A stretch of DNA of 11,107 nt from Anaerolineaceae bacterium UBA6107. Lineage in GTDB: Bacteria > Chloroflexota > Anaerolineae > Anaerolineales > Anaerolineaceae. The position numbers and the translations under genes were made by a program. The first letter of the stretch is position 1; each line of letters opens with the position of its first letter. The notes beneath the pieces are model-generated. The model saw only the letters and a program-made list of their open reading frames with translations, made no database searches and was not told where the DNA came from. The stretch lies in the NCBI GenBank assembly GCA_002428455.1, contig DIWL01000086.1, forward strand, positions 1-11,107. The letters run 5' to 3'. Below, in pieces: positions 1 through 6,466 of this stretch.

Positions 1-1700
1 GGCGCATCGTTGGCATCTTTGACAGAGGTCGTAACCGTGGCAGTCCATTTATTCCTGGATAAGGTCTTTGTTGAGGTTAGAGCAGCCACATGAATTTCAC
101 CGTCCGTGGTCCCGCCGCCGCCGGTGAGGGCGACGATCGCGTCCGCAGCCTGTACCAGACCGAAACCGTAGTACACGTCGCGCCCGGCAGTACCGAGGTC
201 TTCAGCTGTCGAGGTCAGCGCATTGCGGACTTCCACGTTGGTGGCCGTGGGATCGGCGCTCCAAACGAGGGCAGCCACCGCAGAAGCATGCGGGGTGGCC
301 ATGGAAGTGCCGTCATAGTATTCATAGCTGCTGGCTGGCGCGGTGTAGGTACTGGAAATGGTGGCATCGGTACCGAGTTTGTTCGCCACCAGGTACTGGC
401 CGTCCTCCTGGCTCAGGCTGATGCCGATAATGGTGGAGGAATAACCTTCACCCAGCGTGCCGAGGAAACTGCCCGGTACATTGTTGTAGATCACTGCTGC
501 AGCTCCGCCGCTGTTCTGCACGTTCATGACCTTGGTATAGAAATCGATTACTCCCCGCTCGCAAAGTACAACTTTACCTGACCAGGAGCCTGTAGCATCG
601 CAAAGGCCGCCATTTACCAGCGCGCCAGTGGCATTGCCGCGGGCGGAGTATTCAATGTGGCTGGCAGCATAGGCAACACTATCAACTGTCAATGAAGTTG
701 AATCAAGGTAAGGAACCGTGCTCAGCACACCCACACCAGGGGCGGCAAGTTCAACAGAGCTATTGAATTGTGAAAAATCAGCCACTACTTTGTTTTCGTC
801 AATAGCAGCAACGGAGACGACAGAGGTGTAAGAAGCCGGGTAGGAGAGGGCTGAGGTGCCCTCGTTACCTGCCGCGGCGATGGAGAGCACACCTTTGGAA
901 TAAAGTGAATCAAAACCAACCTGCTCTGTCCGGCTCTTCTGTCCGCCGCCCAGGCTCATGCTGATGATATTGGCTCCGGCTGCGTAGCATTTGTTGGCGG
1001 CGTCAATCAGGGTGGAGGAATACGCCCACGCGCCGTCATCACCGAAGACGCGCACCATGTAAACCTGCACGGTACCGGGGGTGACACCGATCACGCCAAG
1101 AGCATTATTTACAGCGACGATGGTGCCAGAAACATGCGTACCATGCCCTAAACCATCTTCGTACCAGGGCAGGTTGCCGGCATAACCACTCACGTTTACA
1201 CCTTGCAGGTCTTCATGCCCGGTGTAGAAGCCGGAGTCGATGATGCAGATCTTGCGGTTGGCGCCGGTGACTGCGCCGGAATCCACCATACTGTCCCGAT
1301 TGGTATCCCACACATCGCGTGCCTGCACCATGTCCACGCCGTAAGGCACGGTCTGCCCGGTCAAGGCTGCAACAGTTGCACTGCTTGATTTCTCAATCCC
1401 GATGGGGAAGCGCGGCGCGTCCTCTTCCACCAGCACCACGTTCGGGTTTTTGGTTAACCCGTTCAAAGCGGCGGCAGGCACGGTAACCGCAAAGGCGTTC
1501 AGTTCATCGAAGGTGTAATGGAATTCCGCACCAACGCCCTTGAGGGTCTTTTCAACCGCACCACGGGTGCCCGGTTGGAACTGGACCAGTACACGGACAT
1601 TGTTGTCGTCGGAGGCTGATTGGACTGGCATTGACGCAAACGCGCCTAATACCAATGTAAGAATAAGGACTGCACTTAAAGCAAAAACAAACCGTTTCAT
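1..1700 (-). CDS. secreted subtilisin-like serine protease (S8 family) with I9 propeptide and PA insert, C-terminus cut off by window edge
   Basis: Reading from the ATG at 1698-1700 gives 566 residues with no stop before the edge. Seen: a basic start and hydrophobic signal peptide (about residues 1-25), an inhibitor I9-type propeptide (about 35-105), then the peptidase S8 domain. The triad is complete: Asp155 in CIIDSG, His186 in GHGTHVSG, Ser466 in DGTSMATPH, plus the oxyanion Asn279 in AAGNEG. A PA (protease-associated) insert with two Cys lies at about 360-410, between Asn and Ser, as in many secreted subtilases. After about residue 527 comes a Gly/Thr-rich linker and the start of a beta-type domain that continues outside the window. 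AAAGGAG eight bases upstream fixes the start, and the frame was checked at all four active-site codons. It is inferred to be exported, self-processed and to degrade external protein for nutrition. Specificity is unknown. Confidence 0.95.
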   Translation of the reverse strand, partial: MKRFVFALSAVLILTLVLGAFASMPVQSASDDNNVRVLVQFQPGTRGAVEKTLKGVGAEFHYTFDELNAFAVTVPAAALNGLTKNPNVVLVEEDAPRFPIGIEKSSSATVAALTGQTVPYGVDMVQARDVWDTNRDSMVDSGAVTGANRKICIIDSGFYTGHEDLQGVNVSGYAGNLPWYEDGLGHGTHVSGTIVAVNNALGVIGVTPGTVQVYMVRVFGDDGAWAYSSTLIDAANKCYAAGANIISMSLGGGQKSRTEQVGFDSLYSKGVLSIAAAGNEGTSALSYPASYTSVVSVAAIDENKVVADFSQFNSSVELAAPGVGVLSTVPYLDSTSLTVDSVAYAASHIEYSARGNATGALVNGGLCDATGSWSGKVVLCERGVIDFYTKVMNVQNSGGAAAVIYNNVPGSFLGTLGEGYSSTIIGISLSQEDGQYLVANKLGTDATISSTYTAPASSYEYYDGTSMATPHASAVAALVWSADPTATNVEVRNALTSTAEDLGTAGRDVYYGFGLVQAADAIVALTGGGGTTDGEIHVAALTSTKTLSRNKWTATVTTSVKDANDA

Positions 1701-1744
1701 CTATTATCTCCTTTTGGACCAACTTGTTTAGGATTTAACGAAAA

Positions 1745-1773
1745 ACTATAGCACTTTCGCATAATGATTACAA
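1745..1773 (-). promoter_or_regulatory. promoter of the subtilisin-like protease gene
   Basis: On the minus strand TTGTAA (1773-1768), a 17-base spacer and TATAGT (1750-1745) form a sigma70-type promoter. TGC directly precedes the -10, giving an extended -10. Transcription would begin near 1738, leaving a leader of about 38 nt that contains the AAAGGAG ribosome binding site. The spacing is ideal, but this is motif evidence only. Confidence 0.6.
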
Positions 1774-1806
1774 CCGGTTTCAACATAACATTTTTGTAAA
1801 GTAGTT

Positions 1807-2346
1807 TCACTTTATTGATTTGAAGCGGGGAAAGAGAAAAGGCGTGGTCTTTTTATAATGCAAATAAGCATCGCCAAAGCGGGTTGCTAATTCCCGTTCC
1901 TCAATTTTTTTGATGTAAAGCGCTAACAGTGAGAAAAAGAGGATCACCAGCAGCAGCGCTGAAATTGAGCCAACCAGGAACACCAAACCAAGGTAAAGAC
2001 AGATCGTCCCAAAGGTCATCGGGTTCCGCGTTTGTTGGAAGACACTTTTTACCAGTAGTTTTCGGGTGGGTATAAACGGGAGAGGTGTTCCATCTGCGAT
2101 GAAAACCTGCTGGAAAATGGAGGAAAGGGCGAAATATCCACCAAAACCCACGAGCAAAATACACACGAGAATATTTATCCACCCGAAGTAGAAATCCGGA
2201 AGGTTGAGCCTTGCATCCAGGCGGGGACATAAAACCAACAGAGTGTAGGGGATAAGGAAAACAAAGAGTACGCCTGCGAGAACCAGAGCCAGGATCTTTA
2301 CCGGCAGCGAAACCCTGCATTGCATCCATTTCTGAAACTGGTTCAC
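1807..2346 (-). CDS. isoprenylcysteine carboxyl methyltransferase-like membrane protein (ICMT/PEMT superfamily)
   Basis: A 179-residue polytopic protein with about four or five hydrophobic segments (roughly 17-38, 55-75, 110-145). The C-terminal half has the landmarks of bacterial ICMT/phospholipid-methyltransferase proteins: GTPLPF and a basic stretch, QTRNPMTFG at about residues 105-113, then EERELATRFGDAYLHYKK and a Pro/Arg-rich end. In the family the RNP and EE...Y regions shape the S-adenosylmethionine pocket. Bacterial members methylate lipids or small molecules, mostly unknown, so the substrate here is open. The start is a GTG at 2344-2346 with GGGAGGTGA just upstream. An alternative-frame reading of similar length over this gene has none of these motifs. 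It lies in line with the hydrolase gene but is separated from it by a terminator, so it is probably its own unit. Confidence 0.85.
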   Translation of the reverse strand: MNQFQKWMQCRVSLPVKILALVLAGVLFVFLIPYTLLVLCPRLDARLNLPDFYFGWINILVCILLVGFGGYFALSSIFQQVFIADGTPLPFIPTRKLLVKSVFQQTRNPMTFGTICLYLGLVFLVGSISALLLVILFFSLLALYIKKIEERELATRFGDAYLHYKKTTPFLFPRFKSIK

Positions 2347-2390
2347 CGCTCACCTCCCGGTAGAATCGTTCACACGATCTCGACGATATC

Positions 2391-2399
2391 ATCATAGCA
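2391..2399 (-). promoter_or_regulatory. extended -10 promoter of the ICMT-like gene
   Basis: The minus strand reads TGC followed by TATGAT, an extended -10 whose start point would fall about 38 nt before the GTG start. No good -35 is seen, and the upstream DNA is the terminator hairpin of the hydrolase gene. The same TGC-TAT pattern precedes two other minus-strand genes here, which raises confidence. Confidence 0.4.
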
Positions 2400-2404
2400 A
2401 GATT

Positions 2405-2431
2405 AAACGCCTTGCAGACGACAAGGCGTTT
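2405..2431 (-). terminator. intrinsic terminator downstream of the alpha/beta hydrolase gene
   Basis: AAACGCCTTG (2405-2414) and CAAGGCGTTT (2422-2431) are perfect 10-bp complements around a 7-base loop. On the minus strand the stem ends in GCGTTT, giving a short U run. It lies about 55 bases past the hydrolase stop and just before the promoter of the next gene, where a transcription stop would be expected. Confidence 0.6.
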
Positions 2432-2485
2432 TAAATCGTTCAATACCTTTGGTTTATCAATGATATTCCACGACCAGGCAAAAGA

Positions 2486-3322
2486 TTAGTTGAGTCTGGT
2501 CTGGAGCCAGTCCTCCACCTCTTTGAACATTACTTCGCGCTCTGGCTCGTTGTGGATCTCGTGATAAAGCCCGTCGTAGATCTTCAGGGTCCTATCTTTC
2601 GAGCCGACCTTTTCGTATAACATCTGAGACGCTGCTGGGTCAACGATCTTATCTCCGCTGCCGTGCAGGATGAAAACAGGGAGGGTGATCTTACCCGCGG
2701 TGCCACTCACGATTTTCATGGCGCGCAGCATCTCCGCAGCAAGGCGGGCAGGAGTTTTGCCGTGAAAAACGAGTGGGTCTGCGTTGTATAAGTCCACGAC
2801 GTTTTTATCATGCGAAAGGTAGGTTGTGTCCAATCCCAAGATTCCCGCTTTCGGGGCGAGCGCGGAAAGGACTTTGCCGAGGAGAACGGTTGTGCTGGAA
2901 ATATTGTCCGGAACTTTGACCCCGGCGGCAGAGATGATGGCTGCTTTAAATTTCGCCTGCTCTTCGAGTAGGTAAAAGCTCGTGATCAACCCGCCCAGGC
3001 TGTGACCATAGATAACAATGGGCTTTCCGGGCTGCCAACCGGCGACCATCTTGTAAAAAGTAGACAGAGGTTCGGTGTAATCCTCGAATCGCACCAGCAT
3101 CTCGCGTTCACCGCCGGACTTGCCGTGACCGATGTGATCCACCCCGTAAATGGCGTATCCGCGCGGAACAAAATAATCGATCACATTGGTGTAGCGACCT
3201 ACGTATTCGCCCAGTCCGTGAACAATAAAAAGCACTGCCTTTACCTCGCCATCTGGCAGCCAGCCCTGGTAGTAAACATCGATATTGCGCACACCCTTGA
3301 AGGTTCCGTCAATATGTTTCAT
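2486..3322 (-). CDS. alpha/beta hydrolase, monoacylglycerol lipase-like (Hydrolase_4 family)
   Basis: The 278-residue product shows an alpha/beta hydrolase fold: oxyanion loop HGLGEY (residues 35-40), VDHIGHGKS (61-69), nucleophile elbow GHSLGG with Ser108, acid Asp224 in HGSGDKIVDP, and His254 in YHEIHNE. These match the serine-aspartate-histidine triad of monoacylglycerol lipases and lysophospholipases, and the length is normal. No signal peptide is seen, so it is probably cytoplasmic, releasing fatty acids from monoacylglycerols or similar esters. The ATG at 3320-3322 is chosen because AAGGAGAG lies six bases upstream. The frame stays open a further 59 codons, but that stretch is low-complexity, lacks family similarity and contains the promoter. 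A terminator follows the gene. Confidence 0.92.
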   Translation of the reverse strand: MKHIDGTFKGVRNIDVYYQGWLPDGEVKAVLFIVHGLGEYVGRYTNVIDYFVPRGYAIYGVDHIGHGKSGGEREMLVRFEDYTEPLSTFYKMVAGWQPGKPIVIYGHSLGGLITSFYLLEEQAKFKAAIISAAGVKVPDNISSTTVLLGKVLSALAPKAGILGLDTTYLSHDKNVVDLYNADPLVFHGKTPARLAAEMLRAMKIVSGTAGKITLPVFILHGSGDKIVDPAASQMLYEKVGSKDRTLKIYDGLYHEIHNEPEREVMFKEVEDWLQTRLN

Positions 3323-3362
3323 ATTCTCTCCTTGATCGCTTAGTAAACTGAGGGACATTAAA

Positions 3363-3371
3363 ACTATAGCA
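3363..3371 (-). promoter_or_regulatory. extended -10 promoter of the alpha/beta hydrolase gene
   Basis: The minus strand has TGC-TATAGT about 40 bases before the start codon, giving a leader of about 34 nt. The 13 bases GTGCTATAGTTTT are identical to those at the protease promoter. A -35 is not obvious, which is common for extended -10 promoters. Confidence 0.5.
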
Positions 3372-3451
3372 CAACCGCAAAAATGGAGGGGCAGTTCCAG
3401 CAGAATCCTGGGGTTGAATTTAAAAAACTTCTGCATCTGACGTTTCAAGTT

Positions 3452-3463
3452 GATCAATTGATC
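3452..3463. promoter_or_regulatory. 12-bp perfect palindrome in the divergent intergenic region
   Basis: GATCAATTGATC is a perfect palindrome between the divergent hydrolase and PLP-enzyme genes. Its inner 10 bases recur at 7127-7136 upstream of the transporter operon. It could be an operator, but no regulator gene is nearby. The rest of 3372-3592 holds no gene I can support; it has an AT-rich stretch and a weak plus-strand -10, TACAAT, at 3547-3552. Confidence 0.25.
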
Positions 3464-3592
3464 GATCGGCGACAGGTAGCTGATGTAATCATCCAGCATT
3501 AGGAGTCGATTGAAAGAACGGGTGATACTGTGGTGCGAAAATCGAATACAATTTCTTACATTACTTTGTTCCCAAAAAGGGTGAATAACAAC

Positions 3593-4675
3593 ATGTTTGT
3601 TGGCGGTGAGTTCTACTACGACGAAGAATTCCAGGTGGAAAAACCTGGAATTTCAACAGACCGGATGACCTTCCTCAATGGTGGAAAGGCCTGCCTGATT
3701 GTGATATGTGATTACCTGCGCGATCACGGGATCGATCGCATCCTGCTGCCCGCCTACCTTTGCCCGACGATCGTCAACACCCTGGAGCGCTGCGGCATGA
3801 CCTGTGCGTATTACCCGGTCAGGCCGGACCTTTCTATCGACCTGGCTGCCCTGGAACGGATTGCAGAAGGTCATAAAGCCGTTTATTTCATCAACTATTT
3901 TGGTTTTTCACACGCCCCCGAGACACGATGTTTTTTGGCAGAACTGCAACAATCCGGAAAGATGCTGATCGAAGATAACGCCCAGGCTGGTTTTGTGCAG
4001 GACACAGTTGGTGACTTTGTTTTCAACAGCATGCGCAAGCTTGTGCCTTATGACGGTGGCAATCTGCTGACCGCAAAAAATGTACAACCTTACCTGGAAA
4101 GGAACCGCAATCTACCCAACCGCAGGCTGCCGGTGATCAGGGAGTACAGGCGCAGCCTGGCCAATTATCTCTTAAGGGGTACCGGGGAGCATGCCAGCCT
4201 GGTTGATCTATATGAAGAGGCCGAATCCGTGTACGAGGCAGACATGGTCGTAGAAGGAGACGCACAGGAGCAAACAGCGATCGAGCACCTGGATTGGCAG
4301 GCGATCAAGCAGAAACGCCGTGAAAATTATGCGTATCTGCTGCGACTTGTCACGGGGATAGCGGGAGTGAAAGTGATCTTTCCTGCACTCCAGCCTGATA
4401 ACATGCCAATGGGACTCCCGGTGTATATTGAGTCCGTTCCGCGCGACTGGCTGCTCGATGAGTTGGGTGAGGCTGGCATTGGCTTGACTGTTCACTGGGG
4501 TGCGCTGCGGCAAGACCAGCGTTTGAACGGGAATCCTGAAGCGGTGGAAATGGCAGGCAGTATGCTGACCCTGGCGATCGACCAGCGGCAGAGCCGTCGA
4601 CAGCTCAATTACCAGGCGGAACGTTTATACGCCTGTATCAGGAAATTCGACGCATTAAAAACTCCTCCTGCCTGA
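3593..4675 (+). CDS. DegT/DnrJ/EryC1/StrS (AHBA synthase)-like PLP-dependent aminotransferase family protein
   Basis: The 360-residue product has a fold-type I aminotransferase pattern. VGGEFYYDEEF opens the protein, followed by LNGGKACL and LLPAYLCPTIV (about 28-62), the PLP-ring Asp128 in LIEDNAQAGF, and the probable Schiff-base Lys149 in NSMRKLVPYDGG. The Ser-x-x-Lys...Gly-Gly arrangement is that of DegT/StrS sugar aminotransferases, though the local sequence is divergent. Members usually act on keto-sugars or related intermediates in surface-polysaccharide or antibiotic pathways; no such genes are adjacent, so the substrate is unknown. The ATG at 3593 is preferred because the conserved region begins right after it. 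A GTG at 3530 would add 21 unconserved residues from AT-rich DNA. It is divergent from the hydrolase and convergent with the PRC-barrel gene. The stop codon lies inside the terminator stem. Confidence 0.82.
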   Translation: MFVGGEFYYDEEFQVEKPGISTDRMTFLNGGKACLIVICDYLRDHGIDRILLPAYLCPTIVNTLERCGMTCAYYPVRPDLSIDLAALERIAEGHKAVYFINYFGFSHAPETRCFLAELQQSGKMLIEDNAQAGFVQDTVGDFVFNSMRKLVPYDGGNLLTAKNVQPYLERNRNLPNRRLPVIREYRRSLANYLLRGTGEHASLVDLYEEAESVYEADMVVEGDAQEQTAIEHLDWQAIKQKRRENYAYLLRLVTGIAGVKVIFPALQPDNMPMGLPVYIESVPRDWLLDELGEAGIGLTVHWGALRQDQRLNGNPEAVEMAGSMLTLAIDQRQSRRQLNYQAERLYACIRKFDALKTPPA

Positions 4676-4688
4676 GAGCGGGAGGAGT
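4661..4688 (-). terminator. hairpin terminator in the convergent junction, mainly for the PRC-barrel gene
   Basis: ACTCCTCCTGC (4661-4671) pairs with GCGGGAGGAGT (4678-4688), eleven pairs including one G-T. On the minus strand the stem runs into TTTTT, a proper U tract, so it suits the gene ending at 4777. On the plus strand the T run is weak. The left arm overlaps the stop codon of the PLP-enzyme gene. Confidence 0.65.
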
Positions 4689-4705
4689 ATTGACTCAGTT
4701 TCTTA

Positions 4706-4769
4706 AGCCTGATTTTCAGGCTAATTCACGCAAGGCTGGCCAGCAAAGCGCGCAGGTACCGGGAGGTAC
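4706..4769. repeat. cluster of short inverted repeats between convergent genes
   Basis: Three perfect elements follow one another: AGCCTGA-TTT-TCAGGCT (4706-4722), the palindrome GCTGGCCAGC (4735-4744) and GTACC-GGGA-GGTAC (4756-4769). No gene is seen here. They may help stop or stabilise transcripts arriving from both sides, but none has a clear U tract. Confidence 0.4.
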
Positions 4770-4776
4770 AAATAAC

Positions 4777-5289
4777 CTATTCCGTCGGGATCGCGCCGGA
4801 TTCTGCCACGACCAGATTGACGATCATCGAGCGGTCCTTGCTGCCGGTATCAATAACCGCATCCCGCACAATGGCTTTCTTCTCAGCGAGCGGCCCCTGC
4901 ACGTAGATCTTGCCGAGCTTGAACCCGAGGACCTGCAGGTCGGGATTGAGGATCACATCCTCAACGACACCCAGCTTGGTGCCGCCGTCGGTCTGGATCT
5001 CACGCCCGCGCAGATTATTCACTAGGGTAAAGCTGGCTGAATCGGGGATGGTATCCAGGGTGGTCAGCACTTCAGCAGAGGACACGAGCCACGCGTCTAT
5101 ACCGCAAACCTGGACGTTTGAACGCAAAATGGCTTTGTCCTTGCGGCGGATCAAGCCCTCTGAACCCAGGTAAACCCCCACGACCTGGCGCATCTCCAGA
5201 TCCAGGTAAATATCCTCGATCTGGCCCAATCTCTTACCATCTGTAATACTGATCAAAAGCTTGTTAGTGATGTCTTTCGAAGTAAGCAT
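4777..5289 (-). CDS. PRC-barrel domain protein with two tandem PRC repeats
   Basis: The 170-residue protein has no signal peptide or membrane segment and consists of two similar halves. DGKRLGQIEDIYLDLEMRQV (about residues 17-36) corresponds to a second copy beginning DGGTKLGVVEDVILNPDLQV (about 101-120). This Asp-Gly...Leu-Gly...Glu-Asp pattern is typical of PRC-barrel domains, small beta barrels found in photosynthetic reaction centre H subunits, RimM and many stand-alone bacterial proteins. Their roles are mostly protein or RNA binding and are poorly known for two-domain forms like this one, so no specific function is claimed. AGGAGGT five bases before the ATG fixes the start. The gene appears monocistronic, with a terminator beyond its stop. 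Confidence 0.88.
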   Translation of the reverse strand: MLTSKDITNKLLISITDGKRLGQIEDIYLDLEMRQVVGVYLGSEGLIRRKDKAILRSNVQVCGIDAWLVSSAEVLTTLDTIPDSASFTLVNNLRGREIQTDGGTKLGVVEDVILNPDLQVLGFKLGKIYVQGPLAEKKAIVRDAVIDTGSKDRSMIVNLVVAESGAIPTE

Positions 5290-5326
5290 CCTAACCTCCT
5301 GATGTAAAAATTTTTTAGTAGCTGGT

Positions 5327-5341
5327 CACCAAGTACTGGTG
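5327..5341. repeat. palindrome in the PRC-barrel gene leader
   Basis: CACCAAGTACTGGTG is a near-perfect palindrome (CACCA/TGGTG arms around AGTAC) between the proposed -10 and the start codon of the PRC-barrel gene. It could act as an operator or an RNA hairpin. No further evidence is visible. Confidence 0.25.
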
Positions 5342-5364
5342 TCCCCGATAATTTTCTACTTAAG

Positions 5365-5373
5365 ATTATGCCA
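5365..5373 (-). promoter_or_regulatory. extended -10 promoter of the PRC-barrel gene
   Basis: The minus strand reads TGG-CATAAT, one mismatch from the consensus -10 and with an upstream TG. A weak TTGCTT lies about 15 bases before it. The transcript would have a leader of about 70 nt. Confidence 0.35.
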
Positions 5374-5445
5374 TAAAATGTAGAAAAGCAACTCCATCCC
5401 AGTGGATGATAACAGCTTCAAGGAAGATGGGCAATCAGGTAATAC

Positions 5446-5802
5446 CTAGAAGATCTCACCGATGATTACGCTCAACAGCATGAGAATACCTCCGCTGATC
5501 AGGAGCAGGATGTAGATGCTGTAACTCTTTTCCGTGTCGGTGATCCATTGTTTCGTGCGTTCCAGAATGTTCATATCACCAGCGGATTGGCTGTACACAA
5601 CGCCGAAGTTGGCGCGCATGCCGTAACCGCCAAATATGCTCAATACACCGAAAACGATCAGGATAGCGCCTGCCCAGAAAAAGGCGTTGCTAAACTGGAT
5701 GGCGGTCTTCCATGATAACAACAACCCCGCCACAACCAGTATGACACTAATGATGCCGGAAATGATCAGAGATTTACCCAGAGAGCGGATCGTTTTTTTC
5801 AA
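5446..5802 (-). CDS. small three-pass membrane protein, paralog of the adjacent upstream gene
   Basis: I do not recognise a named family. The 118-residue protein has hydrophobic segments at about 10-30, 40-58 and 94-116. Between the second and third lies a polar stretch containing MRANFGVVYSQS. QFSNAFFWAG (about 35-44), the MRxNxGVxYxQS motif and the C-terminal hydrophobic stretch are shared with the next gene, so the two arose by duplication. The start is a TTG at 5800-5802 with GAGGG upstream. This gives an N-terminus beginning KKTIRSLGKSL, which lines up with the paralog's KKWLNALLKVL. An earlier in-frame TTG at 5812-5814 would put the ribosome site inside the gene. It is probably co-transcribed with the upstream copy, 65 bases away. 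No function can be assigned. Confidence 0.72.
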   Translation of the reverse strand: MKKTIRSLGKSLIISGIISVILVVAGLLLSWKTAIQFSNAFFWAGAILIVFGVLSIFGGYGMRANFGVVYSQSAGDMNILERTKQWITDTEKSYSIYILLLISGGILMLLSVIIGEIF

Positions 5803-5867
5803 GGTGACCCTCAAAGTGTGACTTGTGAGAAGTGGAAACAGATCATTGATAGATAGAAAATCGATGC

Positions 5868-6251
5868 TTAAAATATTACCGTTACCAGGTATCCAATCAG
5901 GATGATCAGAATGGCGCTGAAGAAGAGCAGGAGGTAGGAATTGAAACTTTTTCCGGAGTCCATGACCGACTGCTTCACGCGCGCATTCTCATCCTCCGCC
6001 CCGGAGAGTTGGGTGTATTTTTCCTGGGGAGGTGATTGAAGATATTTGACGCCAGCATTAAAGCGCATGTTTTTATCACCAAATGACCCGAGGACGCCAA
6101 CGCCCCCCAGCACAACGCCCGCCCAGAAAAAACCATCGCTGAATTGGACCGGAGTCTGCCAGCGGGCGATCAAACCAATCATCACCACGACCACCGAACC
6201 TGCCACGGTAATGATCAGGACCTTTAGCAGTGCATTGAGCCATTTTTTCAT
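5868..6251 (-). CDS. small three-pass membrane protein, first of a tandem paralog pair
   Basis: This 127-residue protein has predicted membrane segments at about 9-28, 40-55 and 105-126. It shares QFSDGFFWAG, MRFNAGVKYLQS and the hydrophobic C-terminus with its downstream neighbour, but has about ten more residues in the polar central loop (acidic and Gln-rich). The family is not recognised. The ATG at 6249-6251 is chosen because GGAAGGG precedes it by about six bases. The frame opens at an ATG at 6290, but that has no ribosome site and lies at or before the likely transcription start set by TATAAT at 6293-6298. With the next gene it probably forms a two-gene operon, perhaps giving a heteromeric membrane complex, which is inference. 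Confidence 0.72.
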   Translation of the reverse strand: MKKWLNALLKVLIITVAGSVVVVMIGLIARWQTPVQFSDGFFWAGVVLGGVGVLGSFGDKNMRFNAGVKYLQSPPQEKYTQLSGAEDENARVKQSVMDSGKSFNSYLLLFFSAILIILIGYLVTVIF

Positions 6252-6292
6252 TGCATCCCTTCCATCTTTCACGCTGAGATTCACACCCATTA

Positions 6293-6298
6293 ATTATA
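6293..6298 (-). promoter_or_regulatory. -10 element of the membrane-protein pair
   Basis: A perfect TATAAT on the minus strand lies about 42 bases before the chosen start at 6251. No convincing -35 is seen upstream. Its position argues against translation from the ATG at 6290. Confidence 0.4.
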
Positions 6299-6466
6299 CG
6301 TAATTTCAGGTCAGGTTGTTTTATGAAAGTTGCCTGCCCTGTCGGGGTGGGGACGTGAACGACCGGCGAGCGGCGGGAAAATTTGAGCAGCATGATGTAT
6401 ACTGGGGATACAGAACATACCAGGTGCATCCCCGATGCCTTCGGGATCGCCAACGGAGAACGAAGC

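Noticed and set aside
90..581. 163-codon plus-strand open frame
   Set aside because: It is antisense to the PA and catalytic-serine part of the subtilisin-like protease and shows no motif of its own.
1797..1814. TAAAGT/ACTTTA inverted repeat at the end of the ICMT-like gene
   Set aside because: The stem is short and AT-rich, and no U run follows on the minus strand, so it was not called a terminator.
1901..2443. 180-codon open frame on the minus strand in another frame over the ICMT-like gene
   Set aside because: The translation lacks family motifs and membrane pattern and runs through the promoter and terminator; the overlapping ICMT-like frame is clearly the gene.
3323..3499. 59-codon N-terminal extension of the alpha/beta hydrolase
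   Set aside because: It has no family similarity, covers the extended -10 promoter and a palindrome, and the inner ATG has an excellent ribosome binding site.
5390..5406. CATCC/GGATG inverted repeat downstream of the small membrane protein gene
   Set aside because: Only five pairs and no U tract right after it; too weak for a terminator call.
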